DNA of 64,000 nt from contig CAJTDE010000001.1 of NCBI GenBank assembly GCA_910574835.1, positions 62,001 to 126,000 on the forward strand, in the 5' to 3' direction. The notes under the pieces are model-generated. The model did not search any database, was not told the origin of the DNA, and was given only the letters and a program-made list of their open reading frames with translations. Every line of letters starts with the position of its first letter. Position 1 is the stretch's first letter. Position numbers and translations under genes: made by a program. The stretch is from Clostridia bacterium. GTDB lineage: Bacteria > Bacillota > Clostridia > Lachnospirales > Lachnospiraceae. Of the stretch, positions 8,774 to 17,383 are shown piece after piece.

Positions 8774-10121
8774 TTATCAGCAGTTTGCGATTGATTATAT
8801 TCTTTCGCATCCGGTAGCAGCGTTGATATTAGATATGGGACTTGGCAAGACCTCTATTACATTAACGGCTATTGAAAAATTATTATATGACAGTTTTGAA
8901 GTAAACAAGGTGCTTGTTGTGGCACCGCTGAGAGTAGCAAGAAATACATGGAGTGATGAAATCAAGAAATGGGAACATTTGAAGGGACTTCGTTATTCCA
9001 CTGTGGTAGGAACAGCAGCTGAAAGAATGAAAGCTTTGAAAACAGATGCAGATATCTACATTATCAATCGTGAGAATCTGCAGTGGCTTGTTGAGAAGAG
9101 CGGCGTGGAATTCTTTTGGGATATGGTTGTTTTGGATGAGCTTTCTTCCTTTAAGAATTGGCAGAGTAAGCGTTTTCGTTCTTTTATGAAGGTCAGACCT
9201 AAGGTGAAAAGAGTGGTTGGTCTTACTGGCACACCTTCGCCGAACGGGATGATGGATCTCTTTGCAGAATTCAAATGTCTGGATATGGGAGAGAGACTTG
9301 GCAGATTTATCAGCCAGTACAGAGTTGATTATTTTGTGCCGGATCAGATGAATGGACAGATTGTTTATTCCTATAAGTTGAGACCTGGTTCGGCTGAGAG
9401 AATTCAGAACAAGATCTCTGATATTACGATTTCAATGAAGGCGATGGATCATCTTAAGATGCCTGAGCTTATTAGCAATAGATACTATGTGGCGATGGAT
9501 GCTGATGAGTCGAGTGCATATGAGAGTCTTAAATCAGACCTGGTTCTTCCTTATGTGAATGGCGAGATTACTGCAGCAAATGCAGCAACACTTACTGGTA
9601 AGTTGGTTCAGATGGCAAATGGTGCAGTATATGCGGATAACGGTGAGGAAGTTCTTATTCACAATAAGAAGCTGGATGCGCTAGAGGATTTGATAGAGGC
9701 TGCAAATGGCCGACCGGTTATGGTTGCCTATTGGTACAAGCATGATTTGGTACGAATTGAAAAGCGTCTTAATGAGATGAAGATTTATTACGAAAAGCTT
9801 GATTCAGATGCCAGTATAAAGAAGTGGAATAACGGGGATTTGCCGGTCGCACTTATACATCCAGCTTCTGCCGGGCATGGGCTCAACCTTCAGAGTGGAG
9901 GAAATATTTTAATCTGGTTTGGACTTACATGGAGTCTTGAGTTATATCAGCAGACAGTAGCCAGGTTGTGGAGGCAGGGCCAGAGTGCAGAGACTGTAAT
10001 CGTTCAGCATATTTGTACAGCTGATACCATTGACGATGACATTATGGATGCACTGGAGGCGAAAGATTTTTCACAGAACAGATTGATTGCAGCGGTAAAA
10101 GCGGAGGTGTGCCATGAGTAA
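8754..10121 (+). CDS. SNF2-type DEAD-like helicase of phage replication module
   Basis: A 455-residue SF2/SNF2 ATPase. Walker A is LDMGLGKTSIT (about residue 25), motif II is VVLDELSSFKN, motif III is LTGTPSPNG, and the C-terminal RecA-like lobe contains PVMVAYWYKHD, HPASAGHGLNLQ and QTVARLWRQGQ. It is a compact phage version without extra domains. It is coupled by overlap to VRR-NUC before it and to a small gene after it. It is likely a DNA translocase or branch-migration enzyme. Confidence 0.92.
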   Translation: MIYKPHDYQQFAIDYILSHPVAALILDMGLGKTSITLTAIEKLLYDSFEVNKVLVVAPLRVARNTWSDEIKKWEHLKGLRYSTVVGTAAERMKALKTDADIYIINRENLQWLVEKSGVEFFWDMVVLDELSSFKNWQSKRFRSFMKVRPKVKRVVGLTGTPSPNGMMDLFAEFKCLDMGERLGRFISQYRVDYFVPDQMNGQIVYSYKLRPGSAERIQNKISDITISMKAMDHLKMPELISNRYYVAMDADESSAYESLKSDLVLPYVNGEITAANAATLTGKLVQMANGAVYADNGEEVLIHNKKLDALEDLIEAANGRPVMVAYWYKHDLVRIEKRLNEMKIYYEKLDSDASIKKWNNGDLPVALIHPASAGHGLNLQSGGNILIWFGLTWSLELYQQTVARLWRQGQSAETVIVQHICTADTIDDDIMDALEAKDFSQNRLIAAVKAEVCHE

Positions 10122-10347
10122 AGCTATTACAGAAGATCTGTATGAATCACTTGGAAATGCAATTATTTTGCAGGCAGTAAAAGATTATCGTGCAGCGCTT
10201 AGGAGAATTAAGCATAATCCTAAGAATCGCATGGCTATAGATGAAGCTTTATTGATTGAGAAATTTTTCAGAGGTCAGCTGTATGCTGTTATTACAAATA
10301 TTGATGGGGAGTTTCTTATAGATAAGCTTCGTAAGGAAGTAGCATAA
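10114..10347 (+). CDS. Small hypothetical phage protein after SNF2
   Basis: A 77-residue, mostly helical protein (YESLGNAIILQAVKDYRAAL). It overlaps the SNF2 stop by 8 bases, so it belongs to the early operon. Proteins of this size and pattern recur at this place in related prophages, but no function is visible from sequence. Confidence 0.7.
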   Translation: MSKAITEDLYESLGNAIILQAVKDYRAALRRIKHNPKNRMAIDEALLIEKFFRGQLYAVITNIDGEFLIDKLRKEVA

Positions 10348-10350
10348 AGT

Positions 10351-10372
10351 TCAGAGTCAATCAGAGTCAATC
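10351..10372 (+). repeat. Tandem 10-bp repeat upstream of late regulator
   Basis: TCAGAGTCAA occurs twice head to tail (10351-10360, 10361-10370). Each unit contains GTCA, 10 bp apart, so they lie on one face of the helix just upstream of the regulator gene at 10406. Confidence 0.7.
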
Positions 10373-10405
10373 CGAGGGAAATTATTTTTTTGTCGGAGGT
10401 AGATT

Positions 10406-10837
10406 ATGAATAAGCAGCAGATTGCAGCAAAGAATTATTTGATGAGAGCATACCGTATTGATAATCGCATCAACAGTAAGCTTGATCAGATAGCAGCATT
10501 AAACGACCTGGCAACCAGAGCGACTTCTAATATTAGTGATATGCCTGGAAGTCCTAATCGTAATATCCATAAGTTGGAAGATGCGATTGTTAGAATTGTG
10601 GATCTTCAGAATGAGATTGGTTCGGATGTTAATTCGCTTTTGGAAATCAAAAGTCAGATTGTTGAGAGCATTAAGCAGGTAACAGATCCTGAAGGACAGG
10701 TAGTATTAGAAGAAAGATATCTGTGTTATGCCAAGTGGGAAGATATTGCCAGCGAGCTTGGTTATACAGTAAGACAGATATTCAGGGTACATGATGCAGC
10801 ATTAAAAGAAATCGTGGTTCCTGAAAGTTGTCAGTAA
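10406..10837 (+). CDS. Late-gene transcription regulator, ArpU/RinA or DUF1492-like
   Basis: A 143-residue helical protein with a C-terminal sigma-region-4-like HTH (KWEDIASELGYTVRQIFRVHDAAL). Size, fold pattern and position between replication and packaging genes match ArpU/RinA/DUF1492 late activators. In known examples these switch on the packaging-structure-lysis operon. The start follows TCGGAGGTAGATT. Phased GTCA repeats both before the gene and immediately after it, next to a TATAAT, are plausible binding sites for auto- and late-gene control. Confidence 0.75.
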   Translation: MNKQQIAAKNYLMRAYRIDNRINSKLDQIAALNDLATRATSNISDMPGSPNRNIHKLEDAIVRIVDLQNEIGSDVNSLLEIKSQIVESIKQVTDPEGQVVLEERYLCYAKWEDIASELGYTVRQIFRVHDAALKEIVVPESCQ

Positions 10838-10879
10838 ATGTCATAGAATGTCATATAGTTCTTATGATAGTATTATAAT
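10830..10879 (+). promoter_or_regulatory. Candidate activator-dependent late promoter
   Basis: GTCA occurs at 10830, 10840 and 10850 (10-bp phasing; AATGTCATAG/AATGTCATAT tandem), followed by TATAAT at 10874-10879. No -35 hexamer is present where expected; the repeats occupy that position. This is what a promoter dependent on the adjacent regulator would look like. Confidence 0.55.
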
Positions 10880-10899
10880 GACGAAAGAAAAAATGATAC

Positions 10900-10938
10900 G
10901 AGGCCTTGAGAGAAGAAATTCTCCCAGGGCTTTTTTGC
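10900..10938 (+). terminator. Terminator-like hairpin early in the late transcript
   Basis: GGCCTTGAGAGAA pairs with TTCTCCCAGGGC around a GAAA loop, followed by TTTTTT at 10931-10936. It lies about 20 nt after the likely late transcription start, so it would attenuate the late operon unless passed. Confidence 0.7.
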
Positions 10939-11039
10939 GCGAGCAATGAGGAAAGTGTCTGCCATGCTTGCATGAGCAGACAGTTGACGAATGCTGCGAC
11001 AACGAAAAAACTCGTTTTCGAGTGCAAGGAAGTGAGCAC
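10939..11039 (+). promoter_or_regulatory. Structured leader before HNH gene
   Basis: Contains a TGTCTGC/GCAGACA hairpin around CATGCTTGCATG (about 10957-10983) and an ACTCG/CGAGT hairpin (about 11010-11024). Its function is unknown. Confidence 0.4.
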
Positions 11040-11399
11040 ATGCCTTATAGAAGTAACGTGCCGTGTAAACATCCTGGCTGTGCAGCACTTATTCCGTACA
11101 GTCAGATGTATTGTGATGAGCACAAGCAATTACATAAGAATGACAGAGCATATGCAAGCGAGCGTGGGTATGGTTCCAAGTGGCAACGTGAGAGAAGAAA
11201 GTTCTTAGAAAGCAATCCATTCTGTGTGAAGTGTTATGAAGAAGGTCATATCACTATGGCTACAGTCGTGGATCATATAAAACCACATCGTGGAGATAAG
11301 AAACTCTTCTGGGATCGTGGAAACTGGCAACCTTTATGTGAGCATCATCATAATGTAAAGACTATGACGGAAGATAGATATGTGGAGTATCGGTTCTGA
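11040..11399 (+). CDS. HNH endonuclease of the packaging module
   Basis: A 119-residue HNH nuclease. Zinc-binding cysteines (CKHPGC, FCVKCYEEG) flank the active-site stretch VVDHIKPHRGD...NWQPLCEHHHNVK. In HK97-type and related cos phages an HNH protein encoded just before terminase stimulates cos cleavage by TerL. ATG 11040 is chosen for the upstream AAGGAAGTGAGCAC; an earlier in-frame methionine lacks a site. It is normally followed directly by terS; here two cargo genes intervene. Confidence 0.92.
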   Translation: MPYRSNVPCKHPGCAALIPYSQMYCDEHKQLHKNDRAYASERGYGSKWQRERRKFLESNPFCVKCYEEGHITMATVVDHIKPHRGDKKLFWDRGNWQPLCEHHHNVKTMTEDRYVEYRF

Positions 11400-11407
11400 T
11401 TGAGCTG

Positions 11408-11512
11408 GAGTAGGGGGTATTTGAATCTCTAGAACCTGTAGGCTTCAAGACCGGCGCCCCCTCTTCTGTGCAAAATCGCGAAATGGAAGATGGGGGGATT
11501 AATATTCGAAAT
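11408..11512 (+). other. Candidate cos (packaging cleavage) region
   Basis: A GC-rich block GACCGGCGCCCCCTC (11450-11464), bracketed by AGTAGGGGGT and GATGGGGGGATT, stands out from AT-rich surroundings. Related Firmicute phages have a similar block between HNH and terS, near the cohesive ends. Assignment is by position and resemblance, not by mapped ends. Confidence 0.4.
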
Positions 11513-11553
11513 AAAAATTCGATATTGGCGTAAAAAAAATACGGATAGACTTG

Positions 11554-11582
11554 AATTTTTTTGCAGATAATCATATAATAAA
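11554..11582 (+). promoter_or_regulatory. Promoter of the ATPase-TOPRIM cargo pair
   Basis: TTGAAT, 17-bp spacer, TATAAT just upstream of the ATPase gene: a sigma-A promoter independent of the late operon, as expected for a gene pair expressed in the lysogen. Confidence 0.65.
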
Positions 11583-11607
11583 GAAAAAGAAAAGGAAGGT
11601 GATTATC

Positions 11608-12717
11608 ATGTTAAAGAAATTTAGTGTCGAAAATTTCAAAGGATTTAAGGATAAAATCACATTAGATATAGGAACACCCAGTAATTACAGCTTTAATTCT
11701 GAAATAATAGAGAATGGCTGCATAACGAAGGGAATTATTTATGGTATCAACAGTTGTGGAAAGTCGAATCTTGGTTTGGCTATCTTTGATATCATTACAC
11801 ATCTGACTGAAAAGCAAAAACTCCTGGGAAGCTATGACTTTTATCTGAATATGAGTGGAAGGAAATCTTTTGCAGAGTTTGAGTACACCTTCGTGTTCGA
11901 CGGACATGAAGTTGTATATAAGTATAGCAAAATGGATGTGAATTCCTTAAAGAATGAAAGTTTGTCTATTGATGGAAAAGAAGTCATTTTCTTTGACTTC
12001 CTGACAAGAGATGGATTTACTTTGCTTGAGGGATCAGATACTTTGAATGCATCAATAAGAAATGAAAGCCCGATTTCGAGAGTGAAATATGTAAATAGTA
12101 ATTCAATTCTTTCAGATAATGTTCAGAATCAGGTATTTAAGAAGTTTATTGATTTTGTCGAGAGGATGCTTTTATTCTATTCGCTTGATAGCCGTGGATA
12201 TGAAGGCTTTATGAACGGATCAGAGAGCATTGCAGAAGGAATCGTTAATAGTGGCAAGGTTAAGGATTTCCAGGAATTCTTAAAAGAAAATGATATCGAT
12301 TATGAATTATATGGATGCGAGGTCGATGGAAGAAAGGCTATATATTGTCATTTCGACAATAAAGATGCTGACTTCTTCAAGATTGCTTCAACAGGAACCA
12401 GATCACTTGCGTTATTTTATTATTGGTATATCCGAATGGAAAAAGCATCATTTGTCTTCATTGATGAGTTTGATGCATTTTACCATTATGAACTATCAGA
12501 GTCAGTTCAAAAAAGACTTAGAAGAATTACAGGTGTGCAGGTATTCACCACTACACACAATACCGACCTTATGAGCAATGATTTACTCAGACCGGATTGC
12601 TATTTCCTTCTTGAGAATAATAGCATAAAAGCAATTTCAGAGCTGACAGAAAAGGAACTTCGTCAGGCTCATAATCTTCAGAAAATGTATAAGGCAGGTG
12701 CGTTTAATGGCAGATAA
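11608..12717 (+). CDS. AAA family (COG1106-like) ATPase, putative anti-phage effector regulator
   Basis: A 369-residue SMC/ABC-type ATPase. It begins LKKFSVENFKGFKD, the usual start of this group, followed by Walker A IYGINSCGKSNLG (about residue 50). Late in the protein come a signature-like STGTRSLALFYYW, Walker B FVFIDEFDAF and a switch-type TTTHNTD. The insert between them is short. Start ATG 11608 follows AAGGAAGGTGATTATC. The next gene overlaps by 11 bases and encodes a TOPRIM-like protein. ATPase + TOPRIM pairs of this kind (PARIS, split OLD, RloA/B-like) are known abortive-infection systems, so this is a likely superinfection-defence cargo. The exact subtype cannot be fixed by eye. 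Confidence 0.8.
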   Translation: MLKKFSVENFKGFKDKITLDIGTPSNYSFNSEIIENGCITKGIIYGINSCGKSNLGLAIFDIITHLTEKQKLLGSYDFYLNMSGRKSFAEFEYTFVFDGHEVVYKYSKMDVNSLKNESLSIDGKEVIFFDFLTRDGFTLLEGSDTLNASIRNESPISRVKYVNSNSILSDNVQNQVFKKFIDFVERMLLFYSLDSRGYEGFMNGSESIAEGIVNSGKVKDFQEFLKENDIDYELYGCEVDGRKAIYCHFDNKDADFFKIASTGTRSLALFYYWYIRMEKASFVFIDEFDAFYHYELSESVQKRLRRITGVQVFTTTHNTDLMSNDLLRPDCYFLLENNSIKAISELTEKELRQAHNLQKMYKAGAFNGR

Positions 12718-13501
12718 AGACTATAAGGCGTTTATAGTTGAAGGAGAGGCCAGAGAACCACAGGTTATTGATAATATTTCAAAGGTGTTCTTTAAGCATG
12801 GAAATTTTAAAATTATTACGCTTCCAGCCGGAGAAAATATCTATATGCTTTGGAAGAAACTCAAGGCGGATGATTTCGACACAGATATTATTGAGGTCTT
12901 AAGGGAAAGTAATAAGAAAATCAGAGAACAATTGGAAGGATTATCAAGGGATGATTTTTCGGAGGTGTTTCTTTTCTTTGATTATGATGCACATCAGACA
13001 AACTTGGGAAAGTCAGATGACGTTGATGTGATAAACCAGATGCTTGAAAGCTTTGACAATGAAACTGAGAATGGAAAGCTATATATCAGTTATCCGATGG
13101 TTGAAGCATTGCGAGATTTTGAAGCAGGTAAATGCGGAAATGGAGATAATTGCTTTGTAGAAATTAGTGATCTTGCTGAATATAAGAATATATCTTCGAG
13201 AAATTCACTGAATCCGCATTTTAGAGATTACAATATAGATGTATGGAAGGAAATCATTGATGTCTTTTCAATGAGAATATCATGCTTGTTAGGAAATGCG
13301 GAAGTTATTTCTTATGAACAGTATTTAGATGAAGCAAATCCACATGATATCTTTATGTGTGAACAGGCTTTAGCAGGCAATAATAAAGTGTTTATTATCA
13401 GTGCTTTCCCGGAATTTCTTGTGGATTATTTTGGAATGAAACTTTGGAGAACATGTGTGAAGCATGCAAAGAATCAATTGGATATTTGTAATTGTAAATA
13501 A
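12707..13501 (+). CDS. TOPRIM/RloB-like partner of the AAA ATPase
   Basis: A 264-residue protein with TOPRIM-type landmarks: YKAFIVEGEAREP (catalytic Glu near residue 11) and EVFLFFDYDAH (DxD near residue 92), then YPMVEALRDF, a motif common in OLD/RloB-like proteins. It overlaps the ATPase gene by 11 bases with ATG 12707 inside the previous frame, indicating coupled translation. The likely role is the nuclease effector released or activated by the ATPase on phage infection, as in PARIS-type pairs. It is followed by its own terminator, so the pair forms an autonomous unit. Confidence 0.7.
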   Translation: MADKDYKAFIVEGEAREPQVIDNISKVFFKHGNFKIITLPAGENIYMLWKKLKADDFDTDIIEVLRESNKKIREQLEGLSRDDFSEVFLFFDYDAHQTNLGKSDDVDVINQMLESFDNETENGKLYISYPMVEALRDFEAGKCGNGDNCFVEISDLAEYKNISSRNSLNPHFRDYNIDVWKEIIDVFSMRISCLLGNAEVISYEQYLDEANPHDIFMCEQALAGNNKVFIISAFPEFLVDYFGMKLWRTCVKHAKNQLDICNCK

Positions 13502-13517
13502 AACATGATGTAAATGG

Positions 13518-13547
13518 AGCGCTTGTAGAAATGCAGGCGCTTTTATA
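13518..13547 (+). terminator. Terminator closing the ATPase-TOPRIM unit
   Basis: AGCGCTTG pairs with CAGGCGCT around TAGAAATG, followed by TTTTAT. Confidence 0.7.
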
Positions 13548-13590
13548 ATGCATAAAAATAGAATATGATAACTTGCCCGCGTGTACTGTG

Positions 13591-13616
13591 CAAGTACAGG
13601 TCAAGTACAGGTCAAG
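13591..13616 (+). repeat. Tandem 11-bp repeat upstream of terS
   Basis: CAAGTACAGGT occurs twice head to tail (13591-13601, 13602-13612), then CAAG again. GTCA cores recur at 13600 and 13611. Together with the repeats at 10351 and 10830 this suggests recurring binding sites for one regulator. Confidence 0.6.
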
Positions 13617-13645
13617 TCGAAATAATGATGGAAGGGGGTATGACC

Positions 13646-14116
13646 ATGGCAGGAAGAAAGCCAAAGCCTACAGCGATAAAGAAGCTGGAAGGTAATCCTG
13701 GAAAGAGAAAATTGAATACGAAAGAGCCAATTCCGGCAAAGGGAATGCCTAACTGTCCGGAATGGTTAATGCCTGAGGCTAAGAAAGAGTGGGAGCGTCT
13801 GGCAGATTTGATGAATCAGATGGGGGTTCTTACAGAAGTGGATATGGCGGCATTTGCTGCATATTGTCAGTCTTATGCCAGATGGAAGGAAGCACAGAAG
13901 CATATTACTTCGGAGGGTTCTACCTTTGAGACTGATAAAGGATATCAGCAACAGACACCTTGGGTTGGTATTGCAAATACAAATCAGAAGTTGATGCTGC
14001 AGGCAGCATCTGAGTTTGGACTCACGCCGTCATCCAGATCACGTATTGTGGCTGGTAATGCTAAGGGTAAGGAACCAGAGGATGAGATGGAGGCTTTACT
14101 TGGGGGTGATGCTTAA
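13646..14116 (+). CDS. Terminase small subunit (P27 family)
   Basis: A 156-residue P27-type small terminase. The opening MAGRKPKPTAIKKLEGNPGK is highly characteristic, followed by the helical DNA-recognition domain. It selects phage DNA for packaging with TerL. ATG 13646 is chosen because GGAAGGGGGT lies 8 bases upstream; ATG 13640 is also possible but too close to the site. Its stop codon overlaps the TerL start (TAATG). Confidence 0.92.
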   Translation: MAGRKPKPTAIKKLEGNPGKRKLNTKEPIPAKGMPNCPEWLMPEAKKEWERLADLMNQMGVLTEVDMAAFAAYCQSYARWKEAQKHITSEGSTFETDKGYQQQTPWVGIANTNQKLMLQAASEFGLTPSSRSRIVAGNAKGKEPEDEMEALLGGDA

Positions 14117-15741
14117 TGGCAAAGGAACCAAGACCAAAGGGATATCCAAAGCTGAAGAATTATAAGCCTTCTCAGTTTATGCTTCCGACTTCTCATTATG
14201 ATAAGAAGAAAGCAGATAGGGCGGTTACTTTTATTGAGAATCTCTGCCATACAAAAGGTAAGTGGGCTGGAACACCATTCTGGTTATTGCCCTGGCAGGA
14301 GCAATTGATACGAGATATTTTCGGAATTGTAAAACCTGATGGGAACAGACAGTTCCGTACTGCATTTGTAGAAATATGTAAGAAAGTAGGTAAGAGTGAA
14401 TTGGCAGCAACTATCGCTCTTTATTTATTGTATGCAGATAACGAACCTTCAGCAGAGGTATATGGCGCAGCTGCAGATAGGCAGCAGGCTTCTATAGTAT
14501 TTGATGTAGCAAAGCAGATGGTTGAGATGTCGCCTGCGCTGATGAAGCGTTCTAAATTGATGGGAGCTACAAAGCGAATTGTCAACTATGGCAATGCCGG
14601 TTATTACCAGGTACTGTCCGCAGAGGTTGGTGGGAAGCATGGATTTTCAGTAAGTGGCTTGGTATTTGATGAAATTCATACTCAGCCGAATCGCCAATTA
14701 TACGATGTACTTACCAAAGGTTCATCAGATGCGAGACAGAATCCGCTTCACTTCATTATCACGACTGCTGGAAATGACAGACATTCCATTGCATATGAGC
14801 TTCATACTAAAGCAGTGGATATTTTAGAAGGTCGGCGTGTGGATCCGACTTTTTATCCTGTGGTTTATGGTCTTAAGGATGATGAGGATTGGGAGGATGA
14901 AGCAAACTGGTATAAGGTAAATCCTTCTCTTGGATATACAGTTGATGTTGAGAGATTGAGAGATGCATATAGAGAAGCAAAGTAGAATCCGGCTGATGAA
15001 ATTACATTTAAGTGGCTTCGCTGCAATATGTGGGTTAGTTCAACTGTTGCTTGGATTCCTGATGCGATTTATATGAGAGGCAATGAACTGATCAATATGG
15101 CTTCACTTGAAGGAAGAGATTGCTATGCCGGACTTGATCTTTCAAGTACAGGAGATATTACAGCCCTGGTGCTGATATTTCCACCGAGGGATGAGGATGA
15201 AAAGTTTGTGCTCTTGCCGTACTTCTGGATTCCAGAGGAAACCATACCGAGAAGGGTGAAAGCCAATTCTGTTCCTTATGATATCTGGGAGAAGCAGGGT
15301 TACATCATGTCCACTGAGGGAAATGTAATCCATTACGATTTCATTGAGAAGTTCATTATGGATTTATCAGAGAAGTATCACATTTTAGAAATCGCAGTGG
15401 ATAGGTGGAATGCGACTCATGTTATTCAGAACCTTGAAGATAACGGACTTACAATGGTTCCGTTTGGACAGGGATTTGCTTCTATGTCTGCTCCTACTAA
15501 GGAATTTTACAGACTGCTTATGGAAGGGAAAATCATTCATGGTGGTCATCCGGTAATGAGATGGATGGCAGGAAATGTGGTAGTTGATACAGATCCTGCA
15601 GGAAATATTAAGGTGACAAAGGCAAAGTCAAAAGAGAAGATTGACGGTATTGTTGCTGCAATCATGGCTTTGGATAGAGCGGTCAGACATGAAAGCGAAG
15701 GCAGAAGTGTCTATGATACGAGAGGAATTATACTTATATGA
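14116..15741 (+). pseudogene. Terminase large subunit interrupted by an amber codon
   Basis: TerL of the HK97/phage P27-associated type. The ATPase half reads FVEICKKVGKSELAATIALYLL (Walker A) and VSGLVFDEIHTQ (Walker B). The nuclease half carries YAGLDLSSTGDITALV, then VDRWNATHV and KEKIDGIVAAIMALDRA. Reading is open from 14116 through 15741 except for one TAG at 14983-14985 (codon 290), within REAK-stop-NPADEITFKWLR. Relatives have Gln before NPAEE, so the change looks like CAG to TAG. No frameshift is involved. Without suppression the motor lacks its nuclease domain and packaging should fail. A restart at 15028 would make only the nuclease part. Confidence 0.85.
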
Positions 15742-15842
15742 TTGCATTAATCATTGGCATTATCTTGGTGGTTATTTCGCTTATGGGTCTTGCTGTAATT
15801 GGGTTTATACAAATAGTAAAAGCTTGGTCAAATATATTTTAG
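15738..15842 (+). CDS. Small one-TM phage protein between TerL and portal
   Basis: A 34-residue frame starting at ATG 15738, overlapping the TerL stop by 4 bases (ATGA). It is almost entirely a hydrophobic helix (IALIIGIILVVISLMGLAVI) with a short polar tail. Small membrane proteins are frequent at this place in related prophages. The function is unknown. Confidence 0.5.
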   Translation: MIALIIGIILVVISLMGLAVIGFIQIVKAWSNIF

Positions 15843-15854
15843 TAGGAGGATCGT

Positions 15855-16067
15855 ATGGAACTGAAAGAAGGAATATTTAAGCAATGCTTAATGGAACTGA
15901 ACAAAACACAGATTATCGGAGAGAGTCCTGATCATGAAGATGCAGAGTACGAATTGCAGGCTTCGAGATTCAAGGCTCTTTTTGATTTGATAGAAAGTCT
16001 TGGATTTGCTGAGGAATATGAGGAATGGCGACAGACAAACAAGACAAGTATTGAGGAGGAAGGCTAA
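15855..16067 (+). CDS. Small hypothetical protein upstream of portal
   Basis: A 70-residue acidic helical protein (ELKEGIFKQCLMELNKTQII). The start follows TAGTAGGAGGATCGT, and the stop overlaps the portal ATG by one base. Conserved position between terminase and portal suggests a packaging or head-assembly accessory, but there is no motif to prove it. Confidence 0.7.
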   Translation: MELKEGIFKQCLMELNKTQIIGESPDHEDAEYELQASRFKALFDLIESLGFAEEYEEWRQTNKTSIEEEG

Positions 16068-17383
16068 TGGGAATTATGAGTCTATTTCGGGGCAGAGATG
16101 CTCCTACAAATAGAACGGCAGGTAGCAGTTATTCCTTTTTTATGGGAGGAAGTGCAGCAGGCAAGAATGTAAATGAGCGTTCAGCCATGCAGATGACTGC
16201 GGTATATGCCTGTGTGAGGATTTTGTCAGAGGCGATTGCAGGACTTCCGCTTCATATGTACCAGTATCTGGAGGATGGCAGCAAGAAGAAGGCGACAGAG
16301 CATCCGCTTTATCATCTGCTTCATGATGAACCGAATCCTGAGATGACAAGCTTTGTGTTCAGAGAGACTTTGATGACACATTTGCTTTTGTGGGGAAATG
16401 GTTATTGTCAGATTATCAGAAATGGTAAAGGCGAGGTGGTTGCCTTGTATCCGTTAATGCCGAATCGAATGACGGTAGACAGGGATGCAAAGGGCAGGCT
16501 CTATTATCAGTATCAAAAGAGTTCTGAGGATGCACCGACGATGGAAGGAAGCAATGTGATTCTGGATCCATCGGATGTGCTTCATATTCCGGGACTTGGC
16601 TTTGATGGTCTGGTTGGATACAGTCCGATTGCTATGGCAAAGAATGCGATAGGCCTTGCGATTGCAGCAGAGGAGTATGGCTCAAAGTTTTATGCAAATG
16701 GTGCAGCTCCTTCCGGTGTTCTGGAACATCCCGGAACCTTGAAGGACCCAGCGAGAGTAAGAGAAAGCTGGAATGCAGCCTTTGGTGGAAGTAGTAATGC
16801 TCACAAAGTAGCTGTATTGGAGGAAGGTCTTAAGTATTTGCCGATTTCGATTAGTCCGAATGAGGCACAGTTTTTGGAAACAAGAAAATTTCAGATCAAT
16901 GAGATAGCTCGAATTTTCCGAGTGCCGCCGCACATGGTTGGTGATTTGGAGAAGTCGAGCTTTTCTAATATTGAGCAACAGTCGCTGGAATTTGTGAAAT
17001 ACACATTGCAGCCTTGGTTGGTGCGCTGGGAGCAATCGTTACATAGATCACTTTTTATAGAAGAGGAGAAAAAGACTTACTTTTTCAAATTCAATGTAGA
17101 AGGTTTGCTTCGTGGCGATTACCAGAGTCGTATGCAAGGTTATGCAACGGCAAGGCAGAACGGTTGGCTAAGTGCAAATGATATTAGAGAGCTTGAAGAT
17201 TTGGACAAGATTCCTGCTGACCTTGGTGGGGATATGTATTTGGTAAATGGAAATATGATGCCTCTGAATTTGGCAGGGGCAGCTTATGGATCAATTGAAC
17301 AGGAGGATACGGAAAGTGAAAAACAAGAAGTTTTGGAACTGGAAGAATCAGACCAGTCCACCAGACGCAGACGAAAGCGCTGA
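16067..17383 (+). CDS. HK97-family portal protein
   Basis: A 438-residue portal. The N-terminus MTAVYACVRILSEAIAGLPL is the typical HK97-type portal opening, followed by HPLYHLLHDEPNPEMT and, in the clip/stem part, EIARIFRVPPHMVGDLEKSSFSN. It forms the dodecameric ring through which TerL packages DNA. The C-terminal 70 bases overlap the protease gene, which is usual in this module. Confidence 0.93.
   Translation: MGIMSLFRGRDAPTNRTAGSSYSFFMGGSAAGKNVNERSAMQMTAVYACVRILSEAIAGLPLHMYQYLEDGSKKKATEHPLYHLLHDEPNPEMTSFVFRETLMTHLLLWGNGYCQIIRNGKGEVVALYPLMPNRMTVDRDAKGRLYYQYQKSSEDAPTMEGSNVILDPSDVLHIPGLGFDGLVGYSPIAMAKNAIGLAIAAEEYGSKFYANGAAPSGVLEHPGTLKDPARVRESWNAAFGGSSNAHKVAVLEEGLKYLPISISPNEAQFLETRKFQINEIARIFRVPPHMVGDLEKSSFSNIEQQSLEFVKYTLQPWLVRWEQSLHRSLFIEEEKKTYFFKFNVEGLLRGDYQSRMQGYATARQNGWLSANDIRELEDLDKIPADLGGDMYLVNGNMMPLNLAGAAYGSIEQEDTESEKQEVLELEESDQSTRRRRKR

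Noticed and set aside
14983-14985. TAG recoded as Gln throughout the phage, as in some gut phages
   Set aside because: Many prophage genes use TAG as a normal stop with the next gene starting directly behind (for example 15842, 38504, 39113, 44621), and no recoding tRNA is visible.
15028-15741. Second half of TerL as an independent gene
   Set aside because: It is in the same frame as the first half, begins mid-domain and has no ribosome-binding site; a nonsense mutation is the simpler reading.
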